Positions 53,623-62,698 of a stretch of 64,000 bases of DNA are shown here, in pieces. Position 1 is the stretch's first letter. The number at the start of each line of letters is the position of its first letter. A program made the position numbers and the translations under genes. This DNA is from Oscillospiraceae bacterium (GTDB lineage Bacteria > Bacillota > Clostridia > Oscillospirales > Oscillospiraceae). The notes beneath the pieces are model-generated. The model made no database searches and was not told where the DNA came from. It saw only the letters and a program-made list of their open reading frames with translations. The stretch is taken from contig SVKX01000004.1 of NCBI GenBank assembly GCA_015068225.1, forward strand, positions 1 through 64,000, written 5' to 3'.

Positions 53623-53664
53623 ACTATAAATATTATGGGCAAATTCTAAGCACAAGGAGCCGAT

Positions 53665-54474
53665 ATGGGAGAGCCGCAATACCGCCTGGAGGGCATCGTC
53701 CGCACCCGCTCAGAGCAGATGGAGGACTTTGAGGGCCCGCTGGATGTTATCTTTCTTTTACTGAGTAAAAATAAAATAGAGATCCAGGATGTGTCCATTG
53801 CAGCGATTCTGGAGCAGTATCTGGCGTACCTTGAAGAAATGAAGCGGCTGGATATGGAAATCGCCAGTGAGTTTATTACCATGGCGTCCCATTTGATGCT
53901 GATCAAGACGAAGATGCTGCTGTCTGCCGCAGAAGCTGCGGAGGCGGAAAGCGAGCTGGATCTGCTGCGGCAATCTCTGATCGAGCGTCAGAGAAAGGAA
54001 GCCATTGAGCAGATCCGCACTGCCGTCAGCTGGCTGGAGCCCCGAAATGAGATCGGCCGATGCCTGTTTGTCAAGGGTCCTGAGCCTTTGAAAAGGGAGC
54101 AGACTTACCGCTATCAGCATGAATTGCAGGATCTGCAGCGGGCCTTGGATGAGATAGCTGAGCGCAATCAGCGAAGACTCCCGCCGCCTACTGTGAATTT
54201 TAAGGGTATTGTGGGCAAAGAGCCTTATCCTGTAACCCGAAAGGTGGGCGAGGTTCTTCGCCAGCTTATTCTCAGGGGAACCCAGCGGCTCAAGAGCCTG
54301 TTCAAAGGAAACCGCACCCGTTCCGAGGTGGTTGCCACCTTTATTGCCATTCTGGAGATGTGCCGAACCGGCTCGGTGACGCTGGAGGACGATGTTTCCG
54401 GTGAGAATCCCAATGTAAAACTTCTGGATGAATCAAAAGCAATGATGGAGGCGAGCACGAATGGATCAAATTGA
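53665..54474 (+). CDS. scpA: Segregation and condensation protein A (kleisin)
   Basis: The 269-residue protein starts with the ScpA pattern MEDFEGPLDVIFLLLSKNKI, then VSIAAILEQYLAYLEEMKRL, and ends with winged-helix-like RSEVVATFIAILEMCRTGSV. It bridges SMC heads in chromosome condensation. AAGGAG precedes ATG 53665. It overlaps scpB by 14 bases. Confidence 0.97.
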   Translation: MGEPQYRLEGIVRTRSEQMEDFEGPLDVIFLLLSKNKIEIQDVSIAAILEQYLAYLEEMKRLDMEIASEFITMASHLMLIKTKMLLSAAEAAEAESELDLLRQSLIERQRKEAIEQIRTAVSWLEPRNEIGRCLFVKGPEPLKREQTYRYQHELQDLQRALDEIAERNQRRLPPPTVNFKGIVGKEPYPVTRKVGEVLRQLILRGTQRLKSLFKGNRTRSEVVATFIAILEMCRTGSVTLEDDVSGENPNVKLLDESKAMMEASTNGSN

Positions 54475-55027
54475 ATTGCAAAGAGCTATTGAGGCCATTT
54501 TGTTCGCTGCCGGCGAACGGATAGAGCTTTCCAGACTGGCGGCTGTTCTGGAAACGGATCCAGATGAGGTGGCCGCAGCTGCGGAGGCGCTTGCGGACGA
54601 GTTGGCTTTTTCCCGCCGGGGCATTCGCATTTTAAAGCTGGAGAAAGGCTATCAGATGGTATCCTCCGGTGAAATGGCAGACTATGTGACACGTGCGCTG
54701 GAAACCAGAAAGCCGCCGAAGCTTTCTTCCTCACAGCTGGAAACACTGACGATCGTTGCCTATTATCAGCCTGCTACCAAAGCTATGGTGGAGCAGATTC
54801 GTGGTGTGGACAGCAGCTATTCCGTATCCGCGCTTTTGAACAAGAATCTGATTGAGGAAGCCGGGCGTCTGAATGTTCCCGGAAGACCCATTCAGTACAA
54901 AACAACAGCTGCTTTTTTGCGTACCTTTGGCATTGAGTCACTGGAAGAACTTCCGCCCATTGAAAAGGTAAACTTCGGCGAACCGGAGCCAGAGCAGATG
55001 GAGCTTCCGCAGCAGGAGGAGAGCTGA
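54461..55027 (+). CDS. scpB: Segregation and condensation protein B
   Basis: The 188-residue winged-helix protein has AIEAILFAAGERIELSRLA, SSSQLETLTIVAYYQPATKA and the RGVDSSYSVSALL region of ScpB. It forms the SMC-ScpA-ScpB complex with scpA upstream. The stop overlaps the next start (ATGA). Confidence 0.97.
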   Translation: MDQIELQRAIEAILFAAGERIELSRLAAVLETDPDEVAAAAEALADELAFSRRGIRILKLEKGYQMVSSGEMADYVTRALETRKPPKLSSSQLETLTIVAYYQPATKAMVEQIRGVDSSYSVSALLNKNLIEEAGRLNVPGRPIQYKTTAAFLRTFGIESLEELPPIEKVNFGEPEPEQMELPQQEES

Positions 55028-55632
55028 TGGGCTGGCTCATAGCTTTGGCGGTGGTTATCGGTCTGGCGGTACTTCCTTTGGGCATCAGCGCGAAATATGA
55101 TGCAGAAGGCCCGTTGCTTCGACTGATCGCCGGACCTGTACAAATAACCTTGTTTCCCGGAAAAAAGAAAGAAAAAAAGCATAAAATCAAGAAGAAGGGC
55201 GACAGCTCGAAAGCGATCTGTTCCGGGACAGAAGCTGACGAAAAAAAGGGCGGCTCTGTTACCGATTTTATTCCATTGGTGAAGATCGGTTGGGATTTGC
55301 TGTGTGACATCAGACGAAAGCTAAGGGTCAAGCGGCTGGAAGTGAAGCTGATCCTCGCTGGATCAGATCCTTGTGATCTTGCGGTAAACTATGGCAGAGC
55401 CTGTGCCGCAGTTGGGGGATTGGAACCCCAGCTTGACCGGTTTTTTGTAATCCGGAAAAAAGACATTCAGGTGGAATGTGATTTTGTAGAAGAAAAAACT
55501 AAGATTTACGCAAGGGCGGATCTGACCATAACCTTAGGCAGACTCCTCGTCCTCCTTGCCTGTTATGGTTGGCGGGCGCTGCGTGCATTTATTAAGATCA
55601 AAAACGAAAGAAAAGGCGGTGTGCTTCAATGA
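55027..55632 (+). CDS. DUF2953 family membrane-associated protein
   Basis: A 201-residue protein with one N-terminal membrane helix (GWLIALAVVIGLAVLPLGIS), a Lys-rich linker (KKKEKKHKIKKKG) and a C-terminal segment (RADLTITLGRLLVLLACYGW) typical of DUF2953. In many Clostridia DUF2953 lies next to gerW, as here, linking it to sporulation by context only. It overlaps scpB (one base) and gerW (four bases). Confidence 0.85.
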   Translation: MGWLIALAVVIGLAVLPLGISAKYDAEGPLLRLIAGPVQITLFPGKKKEKKHKIKKKGDSSKAICSGTEADEKKGGSVTDFIPLVKIGWDLLCDIRRKLRVKRLEVKLILAGSDPCDLAVNYGRACAAVGGLEPQLDRFFVIRKKDIQVECDFVEEKTKIYARADLTITLGRLLVLLACYGWRALRAFIKIKNERKGGVLQ

Positions 55633-56027
55633 GCAAGAATCTTCCCAATATGCTGGAAAATACCATTGCAAAGATCCGGGAGCTGGTGGATGTGAATTCC
55701 GTGATCGGTGACCCCATTACAACAGCCGACGGTGTGACCATTATTCCGGTTTCCAAGGTCAGTGTTGGCTTTGGTGGCGGCGGCAGTGACTATGTCTCCA
55801 AGAACGCTAACAAGCAGGAGAATCCCTTCTGCGGCGGCGCAGGCGGCGGTGTCAAGGTTACCCCTGTTGCGTTTTTGATCGTTAAGGAAGGCACTGTCCG
55901 GATGCTCCCTGTGGCAAATCCCGCCAATACTACAGCGGACCGGATCGTGGAGCAGATTCCCGATACGCTGGATAGAATCGCTGCTTTTATCGATTCCCGC
56001 ACAAAAAAGGATAAGGAAAGTATCTGA
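55629..56027 (+). CDS. gerW: Spore germination protein GerW (YtfJ)
   Basis: The 132-residue protein shows GDPITTADGVTIIPVSKVSV, a glycine-rich GFGGGGSDY and GGGVKVTPVAFLIV, the GerW/YtfJ family marks. It is needed for normal spore germination in Bacillus. Its presence argues that the host forms spores. ATGA overlap with DUF2953 upstream. Confidence 0.95.
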   Translation: MSKNLPNMLENTIAKIRELVDVNSVIGDPITTADGVTIIPVSKVSVGFGGGGSDYVSKNANKQENPFCGGAGGGVKVTPVAFLIVKEGTVRMLPVANPANTTADRIVEQIPDTLDRIAAFIDSRTKKDKESI

Positions 56028-56061
56028 ATAATTTCTTTACCCGGGGTAAAACTAAATCCGG

Positions 56062-57159
56062 GTGAGAGAAATGTTCAAATGGATTCCGCGGACGGCGGCT
56101 GCATTGCTGGCTGCCGTCCTGTTTTTACCGCTTCCAGCAAAGGCTGTATCCGCGCAGAAAGCGATTTTGCTGGATGCCAATACCGGACGGGTGCTCTATG
56201 AAAAAGACCCGGATAGCCGCAGTCTGATTGCCAGCACCACGAAGATCATGACAGCGCTGATCGTTTGTGAACAGTGTAATGTTCTGGACCGGATGCGGAT
56301 CCCAAAGGAAGCTGTGGGCGTGGAGGGTTCCTCCATGTATCTGCGGGAGGGCGAGGTACTGACCCTTCAGGAGCTTCTGTACGGCTTAATGCTTTCTTCC
56401 GGTAATGACGCAGCTGTGGCACTGGCCATATACTGCGGAGGAACGGTAGAGGGATTTGTTCAGCTTATGAATGACAAAGCCCACAGGCTTGGCCTTACCG
56501 GTACGCACTTTGAAAACCCCAACGGTCTGGACAGCCCGGGACATTATTCCACAGCCCGGGATCTGGCGAAGCTTGGGGCTTATGCCATGAAAAACCCAAT
56601 ATTTTCCCAGACCGTCTCTACAAAAAGTGTCAAGGCTGGACAGCGAAGCCTCCAGAACCATAATAAACTGCTGTGGCGGGTAGAGGGTGCAGACGGTGTG
56701 AAAACCGGCTTTACAAAGGCTGCGGGCCGTACACTGGTCTCCAGCGCCACCCGGGATGGACGGCGTTTGATTTGCGTTACCCTCAATGACGGGAATGACT
56801 GGCAGGATCATGCCACATTGCTGAATAACGGATTTTCCCGTTTTACACCCAGTCAAATCATTTCTGCAGGAGATTGTATAGGCACTGTGGAAGTGGCTGG
56901 CGGTGAAGGGGATCGGGTACAGCTTTTGGCGGCAGAGGACTTTTCTTTTCCTCTGGCTGAAAAGGAAAAACCCCAGATCATTTTGTCCGGTCCCGGTTTT
57001 GCCTACGCGCCGGTAGTGCAGGGAAAGCAGGCAGGCGTTGCCTATATTTGCATAGAGGATAATTGTATCGGCAAAGTGCCGGTGGTTTACGCGCAGACTA
57101 TTGAACAGGAAAAGCCCCCCAAAAAGCAGCATTTCTGGGATGGCTGGTTTGGAGACTGA
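56062..57159 (+). CDS. dacF: D-alanyl-D-alanine carboxypeptidase (DacF-like PBP)
   Basis: The 365-residue S11 peptidase trims the last D-Ala of peptidoglycan stems outside the cell. A signal peptide (residues about 8-30) is followed by the active-site SxxK (S58-TTK61), SGN (SSGNDAAVALAI) and KTG (VKTGFTKAAG) motifs and a C-terminal beta domain. GTG 56062 or ATG 56071 could be the start; a small inverted repeat (about 56036-56050) lies just upstream. DacF-type genes act in spore cortex in Bacillus; this fits the neighbour gerW. Confidence 0.93.
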   Translation: MREMFKWIPRTAAALLAAVLFLPLPAKAVSAQKAILLDANTGRVLYEKDPDSRSLIASTTKIMTALIVCEQCNVLDRMRIPKEAVGVEGSSMYLREGEVLTLQELLYGLMLSSGNDAAVALAIYCGGTVEGFVQLMNDKAHRLGLTGTHFENPNGLDSPGHYSTARDLAKLGAYAMKNPIFSQTVSTKSVKAGQRSLQNHNKLLWRVEGADGVKTGFTKAAGRTLVSSATRDGRRLICVTLNDGNDWQDHATLLNNGFSRFTPSQIISAGDCIGTVEVAGGEGDRVQLLAAEDFSFPLAEKEKPQIILSGPGFAYAPVVQGKQAGVAYICIEDNCIGKVPVVYAQTIEQEKPPKKQHFWDGWFGD

Positions 57160-57160
57160 T

Positions 57161-57862
57161 ATGAAAGAACGTTTGCAAAAAATACTATCCAGCCGGGGCA
57201 TATGCTCCCGTCGAAAGGCTGAGGAGCTGATCCAAGCCGGCAGTGTTTTAGTCAACGGTGAGACTGCGGTGCTGGGCAGCACCGCAGATCCGGACATTGA
57301 TGAGATCCTTGTGGACGGAAGACCCCTTCCGTCTCGTCAGCAAAATGTGTATATTATGCTGAACAAGCCCAGAGGCTATGTAACCACTTTGTCGGATGAA
57401 AAGGGTAGACCTACGGTTTTGGAGCTGGTTAAGGATTGTGGAGTCCGGGTGTATCCTGTGGGTCGACTGGACTATGATTCAGAGGGGCTACTGGTCTTTA
57501 CCAATGATGGGGAATTTGCCAATGCGCAGATGCATCCAAAGCATGTTGTTGACAAGGTATATGAGGTCTGGGTAAAAGGATATCACGATGCATCCGCTGC
57601 GTTACTCAGCCGCCCTATTACATTGGATGGCTATACCATCCGCAGACCTTCCGTAAAGCTGCTTTGGGCACAAGGAGAGAAGGCAAAGTTTCTTGTGACC
57701 ATCCATGAGGGGCGCAACCGGCAGGTGCGACGGATGTGCGAGGCGGCAGGAATGGATGTGACCAGACTGCGCAGAGTGGCCCAGGGCAACTTGAAACTGG
57801 GTGACTTGCAGGCAGGTAGCTGGCGTTACTTAACAGAAGAGGAAATGGCGGGGCTTTCTTGA
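57161..57862 (+). CDS. rluB: 23S rRNA pseudouridine synthase (RluB/RsuA family)
   Basis: The 233-residue enzyme has an N-terminal S4 RNA-binding domain (ILSSRGICSRRKAEELIQAG) and a catalytic part with the Asp in VGRLDYDSEGLLVFTND; LNKPRGYVTT and GRNRQVRRMCEA are also conserved. ATG 57161 directly follows the dacF stop. It makes a pseudouridine in rRNA; the exact site is inferred from the family. Confidence 0.94.
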   Translation: MKERLQKILSSRGICSRRKAEELIQAGSVLVNGETAVLGSTADPDIDEILVDGRPLPSRQQNVYIMLNKPRGYVTTLSDEKGRPTVLELVKDCGVRVYPVGRLDYDSEGLLVFTNDGEFANAQMHPKHVVDKVYEVWVKGYHDASAALLSRPITLDGYTIRRPSVKLLWAQGEKAKFLVTIHEGRNRQVRRMCEAAGMDVTRLRRVAQGNLKLGDLQAGSWRYLTEEEMAGLS

Positions 57863-57879
57863 AGCACCGCCATTTTTTA
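57844..57879 (+). terminator. Terminator overlapping the rluB stop
   Basis: AATGGCGG near the gene end pairs with CCGCCATT and is followed by TTTTT. Confidence 0.65.
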
Positions 57880-57900
57880 TGCATTTTTTGAAGGAATTAC

Positions 57901-57929
57901 TTGCAAAAGTGCAGGATTTCTGCTATTCT
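57901..57929 (+). promoter_or_regulatory. Promoter for the RpiR regulator gene
   Basis: TTGCAA and TATTCT are 17 bases apart, 35 bases before ATG 57964. Confidence 0.55.
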
Positions 57930-57963
57930 AAATACAAAGATCAATCTCAAATGAGGTGAAAAT

Positions 57964-58833
57964 ATGGGTCACGATATTCTGTCTGTTTTGCAAGGAAAGA
58001 CTATGGACTTTTCCAAGGGTCAGAGACGGATCGCTCAATTTATTAAGGAATCCTATGACAAGGCCGCTTTTATGACGGCCAGCAAGCTGGGTAAGGCTGT
58101 GGGCGTGTCAGAGTCTACAGTTGTTCGCTTTGCAGTGGAGCTGGGATATGATGGCTATCCTTCCATGCAGAAAGCAATGCAGGAAATGGTAGTCAACCGT
58201 CTGACTTCCGTGCAGCGGCTTGAGGTGGCCCACGACCGGATCGGCAGTCAGGATGTGGTATCCATGGTACTGCATGCAGATATGGAAAAGCTGCGCCAGA
58301 CCGGCGAGACCTTGGACCGCAAGGAATTTGCTGCCGCAGTGGACGCTATTTTGGGGGCAAAGAGAGTTTATATTCTGGGTGTGCGCTCTGCAGCCACATT
58401 GGCAAATTTTCTGGGATATTACCTGAACTATATGTTTCGCAATGTGCGTATTGTAACTGCCTCGGGTGTCAGCGAGATGTTTGAGCAGATCGTTGGCGTG
58501 GGCCCCGAGGATGTGGTGGTGGCTTTCAGTTTCCCCAGATATTCCTCCAGTACCGCTAAGGGTGCACAATACTGTCGCAGCACTGGCGCGAAGGTCATCG
58601 GCGTGACAGACAGCCGCCTGTCTCCCTTGGGTACAAACTGCGATCATGTGCTGCAGACAAAAAGCGATATGGTCTCTCTGGTTGACTCTCTGGTTGCGCC
58701 TTTGAGCGTTGTAAATGCGCTGATCGTTGCGGTTGCGTCCAAGCGGGAGCAGCAGCTGACAAAAACCTTTGATGAGCTGGAGCACATCTGGGAGGTTTAT
58801 CACGTATATGAAAAGCAGGTTGACGAGAAATGA
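57964..58833 (+). CDS. MurR/RpiR-family regulator with SIS domain
   Basis: The 289-residue protein has an N-terminal helix-turn-helix (ASKLGKAVGVSESTVVRFAV) and a SIS sugar-phosphate-binding domain (residues about 120-260: RVYILGVRSAATLANFLGYY and DVVVAFSFPRYSS). Such regulators sense phosphosugars; the ligand and targets are unknown. It overlaps the next gene by four bases, so it may control or be co-expressed with it. Confidence 0.93.
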   Translation: MGHDILSVLQGKTMDFSKGQRRIAQFIKESYDKAAFMTASKLGKAVGVSESTVVRFAVELGYDGYPSMQKAMQEMVVNRLTSVQRLEVAHDRIGSQDVVSMVLHADMEKLRQTGETLDRKEFAAAVDAILGAKRVYILGVRSAATLANFLGYYLNYMFRNVRIVTASGVSEMFEQIVGVGPEDVVVAFSFPRYSSSTAKGAQYCRSTGAKVIGVTDSRLSPLGTNCDHVLQTKSDMVSLVDSLVAPLSVVNALIVAVASKREQQLTKTFDELEHIWEVYHVYEKQVDEK

Positions 58834-60047
58834 GATATGATGTGATCGTCATCGGCGGTGGTCCAGCAGGAATATTCGCGGCAATAACAGCTGCCGGGCG
58901 GGGGCTCAGGGTACTTCTTCTGGAGCGAAATGACAGGCTGGGCAAAAAGCTGCTGATCACAGGCAAGGGCCGCTGCAATGTGACAAATGATTGCGATGAG
59001 CAGGAGGTTCTGCGCAATATTCCCCGTAATGGTCGTTTTCTTTACAGTGCCATGGCAGCACTTCCCCCGAGATCCGTCATGGATTTCTTCGAAAAGCATG
59101 GCTGCGCTCTGAAAACCGAGCGGGGCAATCGGGTATTTCCCCAGTCGGATAAGTCTTCTTCCGTTCTGCAGTGTTTACAAAAGGTCATGCAGCAGCGGGG
59201 CGTGGAGGTCCGCACGGCGAGAGTCAGCCAGATCCTTGCAGAGGATGGGAAAGCGTCCGGTGTCCGTACGGAAACGGAGAGCATATATGCAAACAGCGTG
59301 ATCCTTGCCACCGGAGGATTGAGTTATCCCACTACCGGCTCTACCGGAGATGGCTATGCCATGGCCGAAGCCCTTGGGCATACAATTAAACAGACGGAAG
59401 GTTCTCTTGTGCCGCTGGAAACAGCGGGGGAGGACTGTCCTGCCATGCAGGGTCTAAGCCTGCGAAATGTTGGCGTAAAGCTACTCAATGAAAAGGGGAA
59501 AGTGCTGTATAAGGACTTTGGAGAGCTGCTGTTTACCCATTTTGGCGTTTCCGGTCCCACTGTGCTCAGTGCCAGTGCTCACCTGAAAGGGGAACGGTGC
59601 CGTCTGATTATTGATCTCAAGCCAGCGTTGGACGAGAGCAAGCTGGATAGCCGGATATTGCGGGATTTGGAGATGTATCAAAACCGGACCATGGAAAATG
59701 CCCTGACCGACCTTCTTCCCCGGAGTATGATTCCGGTTGTATTGCGACGGACAGGTATTGATGGAGATCTGCAGGCCAATTCTCTGACAAAACAAAGCCG
59801 TCGTCGACTTGTAGAGGAGCTGAAAGGCTTTTCTCTGGAGATCACCGGCAAACGGCCGGTGGCGGAGGCCATTATTACATCCGGCGGTATTGCCGTATCT
59901 CAGATCGATCCGAAAACTATGGAATCCAAGCTGATCCCTGGCTTGTATTTTGCCGGAGAGATTCTGGATTGTGACGCATATACTGGTGGATTTAATCTTC
60001 AGATTGCCTGGGCCACAGCCTATGCTGCCGGTTCGGCAGTGAAATGA
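58830..60047 (+). CDS. HI0933/BaiN-like FAD-dependent oxidoreductase
   Basis: The 405-residue flavoprotein has the N-terminal FAD motif VIVIGGGPAGIFAAITAAGR, the characteristic GKKLLITGKGRCNVTN, and C-terminal GGIAVSQIDPKTMESK plus GLYFAGEILDCDAYTGGFNL. It belongs to the HI0933/YhiN group, which includes BaiN of bile acid metabolism in gut Clostridia; the substrate here is not known. ATGA overlap with the RpiR gene. Confidence 0.9.
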   Translation: MRYDVIVIGGGPAGIFAAITAAGRGLRVLLLERNDRLGKKLLITGKGRCNVTNDCDEQEVLRNIPRNGRFLYSAMAALPPRSVMDFFEKHGCALKTERGNRVFPQSDKSSSVLQCLQKVMQQRGVEVRTARVSQILAEDGKASGVRTETESIYANSVILATGGLSYPTTGSTGDGYAMAEALGHTIKQTEGSLVPLETAGEDCPAMQGLSLRNVGVKLLNEKGKVLYKDFGELLFTHFGVSGPTVLSASAHLKGERCRLIIDLKPALDESKLDSRILRDLEMYQNRTMENALTDLLPRSMIPVVLRRTGIDGDLQANSLTKQSRRRLVEELKGFSLEITGKRPVAEAIITSGGIAVSQIDPKTMESKLIPGLYFAGEILDCDAYTGGFNLQIAWATAYAAGSAVK

Positions 60048-60051
60048 CCCA

Positions 60052-60080
60052 TTGACAAACCGCTAAACCTATAATAAAAT
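60052..60080 (+). promoter_or_regulatory. Promoter for acpP
   Basis: TTGACA and TAAAAT are 17 bases apart, 42 bases before the start. Confidence 0.6.
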
Positions 60081-60122
60081 ACTGAATGGTAAGCCTAAGA
60101 ACCAATTTGGAGGTACTTGACT

Positions 60123-60344
60123 ATGTATGAAAAGTTAGTTTCCTTTGCTGCCCGTCAGCTGGAACTGGATGCCGCAGAGATCTCCCCTGACTCCACCTTC
60201 GAGAGTCTGGGTATTGATTCTCTGGATGTGGTTGAGATGATCATGGATCTGGAGTCTGAGCTGGGTATCGAGCTGGATCTGGAGGATCAGAAGATTTCTA
60301 CATTCCGCGAGCTGGCGGATTTTGTGGAGTCCAAGATCAACTGA
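60123..60344 (+). CDS. acpP: Acyl carrier protein
   Basis: The 73-residue protein has the phosphopantetheine site DSLDVVEM (Ser33), an acidic second helix and normal length for fatty acid ACP. ATG 60123 has GGAGG 9 bases before it; the upstream TTG 60117 is too close. It is apart from the fab genes. The SRP RNA gene follows about 23 bases on and may share its transcript. Confidence 0.96.
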   Translation: MYEKLVSFAARQLELDAAEISPDSTFESLGIDSLDVVEMIMDLESELGIELDLEDQKISTFRELADFVESKIN

Positions 60345-60366
60345 GCCAAATCAAATAACCTTGTTC

Positions 60367-60675
60367 TGGCAGACCGGCTTGTAACAAGGTCGCACTAGTC
60401 GGGGAGATAGCGGTGCCCTGTACCTGCAATCCGCTATAGCAGGGATGAATTCCCACACCCGGGCAAGTTTTGAGTATCGTCTGGACCATGTAAGCGGTGT
60501 TGAGGGACCGGTCTTGCGCAACGGGATCCCGTGAACCATGTCAGGTGGGGAACCAAGCAGCATTAAGCGGATCTTCCCGTGTGCCGCGGGGTTGCCGTTC
60601 CGGAGCTGGCTGCATGGATACCGGATATTCAGCTTTCTCAAATGTGGGTGTGCGATCTTGTTATGAGCCGGTCTT
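60367..60675 (+). ncRNA. ffs: Large-type signal recognition particle RNA
   Basis: The sequence has the Firmicute large SRP RNA parts: GGCTTGTAACAAGGTCGCAC near the 5' end, TGCAATCCGCTATAGCAGGG, the Ffh-binding loop TGTCAGGTGGGGAACCAAGC (60539-60558), and the AGCAGCATTAAG strand. The 5' end 60372-60395 pairs almost completely with 60651-60673 (GTGCGATCTTGTTATGAGCC), closing the long terminal helix. As in Bacillus, it lies just before dnaX. Exact ends are estimates. Confidence 0.93.
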
Positions 60676-60709
60676 TATCTTGTATTTGCCTTTGGAAGGA
60701 GGAGTATGT

Positions 60710-62329
60710 ATGGCAGCGTATCAGGCCTTGTATCGGAAATACCGCCCTCAGACCTTTGATGATGTCTCCGGTCAGCTGGCGGTTACCCAAACCCTGAAGA
60801 CCCAGCTTGTCACAGGGAAAATGAGCCATGCATATCTGTTTACCGGTTCCAGAGGTACCGGTAAGACCAGTTGCGCCAAGATTCTGGCGAAAGCGGTCAA
60901 CTGTTTAAACCCTCAGGATGGCAATCCCTGTAACTGCTGTGCAGCCTGCCAAACCATAGATTCCGGAGCTTGTCTGGATGTGCTGGAGATCGATGCAGCC
61001 TCCAACAATGGTGTGGACAATGTTCGGGATCTGCGGGATGATGCGGTCTATACGCCGTCTCAGGTGAAAATGCGTGTGTATATCATCGATGAGGTGCACA
61101 TGCTTTCCATTTCTGCCTTTAACGCCCTTTTGAAGATTATTGAAGAGCCTCCGGAGCATTTGCTCTTTATTCTGGCGACCACAGAACTTCACAAGGTGCC
61201 CGCGACCATTCTTTCCCGCTGCCAGCGGTTTTCCTTCCGTCGCATATCTCAGGAGGATATTGCGGCAAGGCTGCAGTTTGTAGCCTATCAGGAGAATATT
61301 GATCTGGATGAAAGCGCGGCCAGAGTTCTGGCCCGTATGGCAGATGGTGCTATGCGTGACGGCCTTAGCCTGCTGGATCAGTGCGCGTCTGCCACCGAGG
61401 GAGAGCTGACCGCGGAAAAGGTCTATGCCTGCCTGGGCATTGCAGGAGAGCAGAAGTGCGGTGAGCTTATGGGCTATATTGCAGAGCATAATACCCGCGG
61501 CGCTTTGGAGTTGTTCAACCGACTCTACGCCGACGGCAAGGATATTACCGCTCTTCTGGACGAGCTTGCCTGCCTGACCCGGGATCTTTTGATTCTAAAA
61601 ACTGCGCCCGGAGCGGGAGTTTCCATGCTTTCCGGCGTTGCATCGGATGCAGAAGCCGGGAAACTGGCAGATCAGTTTTCCAGTGGGGAACTGATTCGTA
61701 TTATGGAACAGCTGGAACAGACCATGTCCGGCTTTACAAGAAGTGCCAGCCGCAGAATGGATGCAGAGCTGTGTCTGATCAGCTTGTGCCAGCCAGAGCT
61801 TCAGGTGGATGCATCCAGCCTGAATGCCAGACTGACCCGACTGGAAGATCAAATGAAAACAGGTCTAATATCCTCTCCGCCTACAGCAAAGGAAGCTGCA
61901 ACTACTGTTGCTCCCGTGAAACCGGAGAAGCTTTCTGAGCAGATAGAGAAACCCACCCCTGAACCGGAGCAGGCTGAACCTACGGAGCCGGTTTCTATGA
62001 GCTTCTGGACGGATCTGGTAGCGGCTGTACGGCAGGAATTGAAGCCTCCGGTCTCCGGATTTTTTACCACAAGCGCCAACGCCCCTGTGCAGGGTGCAGT
62101 TCAGGGCAATCGTGTAATTTTAAAGTGTGCCAACAGCTTTACGCTGGAGATGATTGATAAGCCGGAGGTCCTTTCCCTGGTGGGTCGAAAGGCATCGGTT
62201 ATTCTGGGCTGTCCGGTATCTGCAGCAGCGGTAGACCGGTCTGCCAGACCGGAAACCAGTCTCTCAATGGAGCGTCTGATGCGATTTGGAGAGGCCCACA
62301 GTGATATTGTGACCATCAAAGACAATTGA
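60710..62329 (+). CDS. dnaX: DNA polymerase III gamma/tau subunit
   Basis: The 539-residue clamp-loader ATPase has Walker A GSRGTGKTSCAKIL, a zinc site (CNCCAACQTI), VYIIDEVHMLS and the SRC motif SRCQRFSFR. The C-terminal third contains a Glu/Pro-rich linker and a tau-like domain. ATG 60710 is 7 bases after AAGGAGG, well past the SRP RNA. No obvious slippery frameshift heptamer was seen. Confidence 0.97.
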   Translation: MAAYQALYRKYRPQTFDDVSGQLAVTQTLKTQLVTGKMSHAYLFTGSRGTGKTSCAKILAKAVNCLNPQDGNPCNCCAACQTIDSGACLDVLEIDAASNNGVDNVRDLRDDAVYTPSQVKMRVYIIDEVHMLSISAFNALLKIIEEPPEHLLFILATTELHKVPATILSRCQRFSFRRISQEDIAARLQFVAYQENIDLDESAARVLARMADGAMRDGLSLLDQCASATEGELTAEKVYACLGIAGEQKCGELMGYIAEHNTRGALELFNRLYADGKDITALLDELACLTRDLLILKTAPGAGVSMLSGVASDAEAGKLADQFSSGELIRIMEQLEQTMSGFTRSASRRMDAELCLISLCQPELQVDASSLNARLTRLEDQMKTGLISSPPTAKEAATTVAPVKPEKLSEQIEKPTPEPEQAEPTEPVSMSFWTDLVAAVRQELKPPVSGFFTTSANAPVQGAVQGNRVILKCANSFTLEMIDKPEVLSLVGRKASVILGCPVSAAAVDRSARPETSLSMERLMRFGEAHSDIVTIKDN

Positions 62330-62344
62330 GATAGGAGAATTGAA

Positions 62345-62689
62345 ATGGCAAAGAATAATTTCCGCGGTATGCCCGGCGGTATGAATCAGGCTGCGATGAT
62401 GAAGCAGGCCCAGAAAATGCAGCAGGAGCTTCTGCGCATGCAGCAGGAGCAGGAGACAAAGACCTATACTGCTTCTGCAGGCGGCGGAATGGTGAGCGCA
62501 ACGGTCAATGGCAAGCATGAGCTTGTGGACATGAAGATCAATCCGGAGGCAGTGGATCCTGACGATGTGGAAATGCTGCAGGATATGGTCATTGCGGCAG
62601 TGAATGAGGCTATGCGCACTGCCGATAACGATGCTGCTCAAAATATGTCCCGGCTGACCGGCGGACTGAATCTGGGCGGCATGTTCTAA
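62345..62689 (+). CDS. ebfC: YbaB/EbfC nucleoid-associated protein
   Basis: The 114-residue protein has a Met/Gln-rich start (MPGGMNQAAMMKQAQKMQQE) and the core GGGMVSATVNGKHELVDMKI typical of EbfC. It binds DNA as a dimer. It sits between dnaX and recR, a very conserved order. Confidence 0.96.
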   Translation: MAKNNFRGMPGGMNQAAMMKQAQKMQQELLRMQQEQETKTYTASAGGGMVSATVNGKHELVDMKINPEAVDPDDVEMLQDMVIAAVNEAMRTADNDAAQNMSRLTGGLNLGGMF

Positions 62690-62698
62690 GGAGGGCGT

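Noticed and set aside
60710-62329. Programmed frameshift in dnaX
   Set aside because: No A-AAA-AAG type slippery site was found near the usual position, and the frame gives a full tau-like protein.
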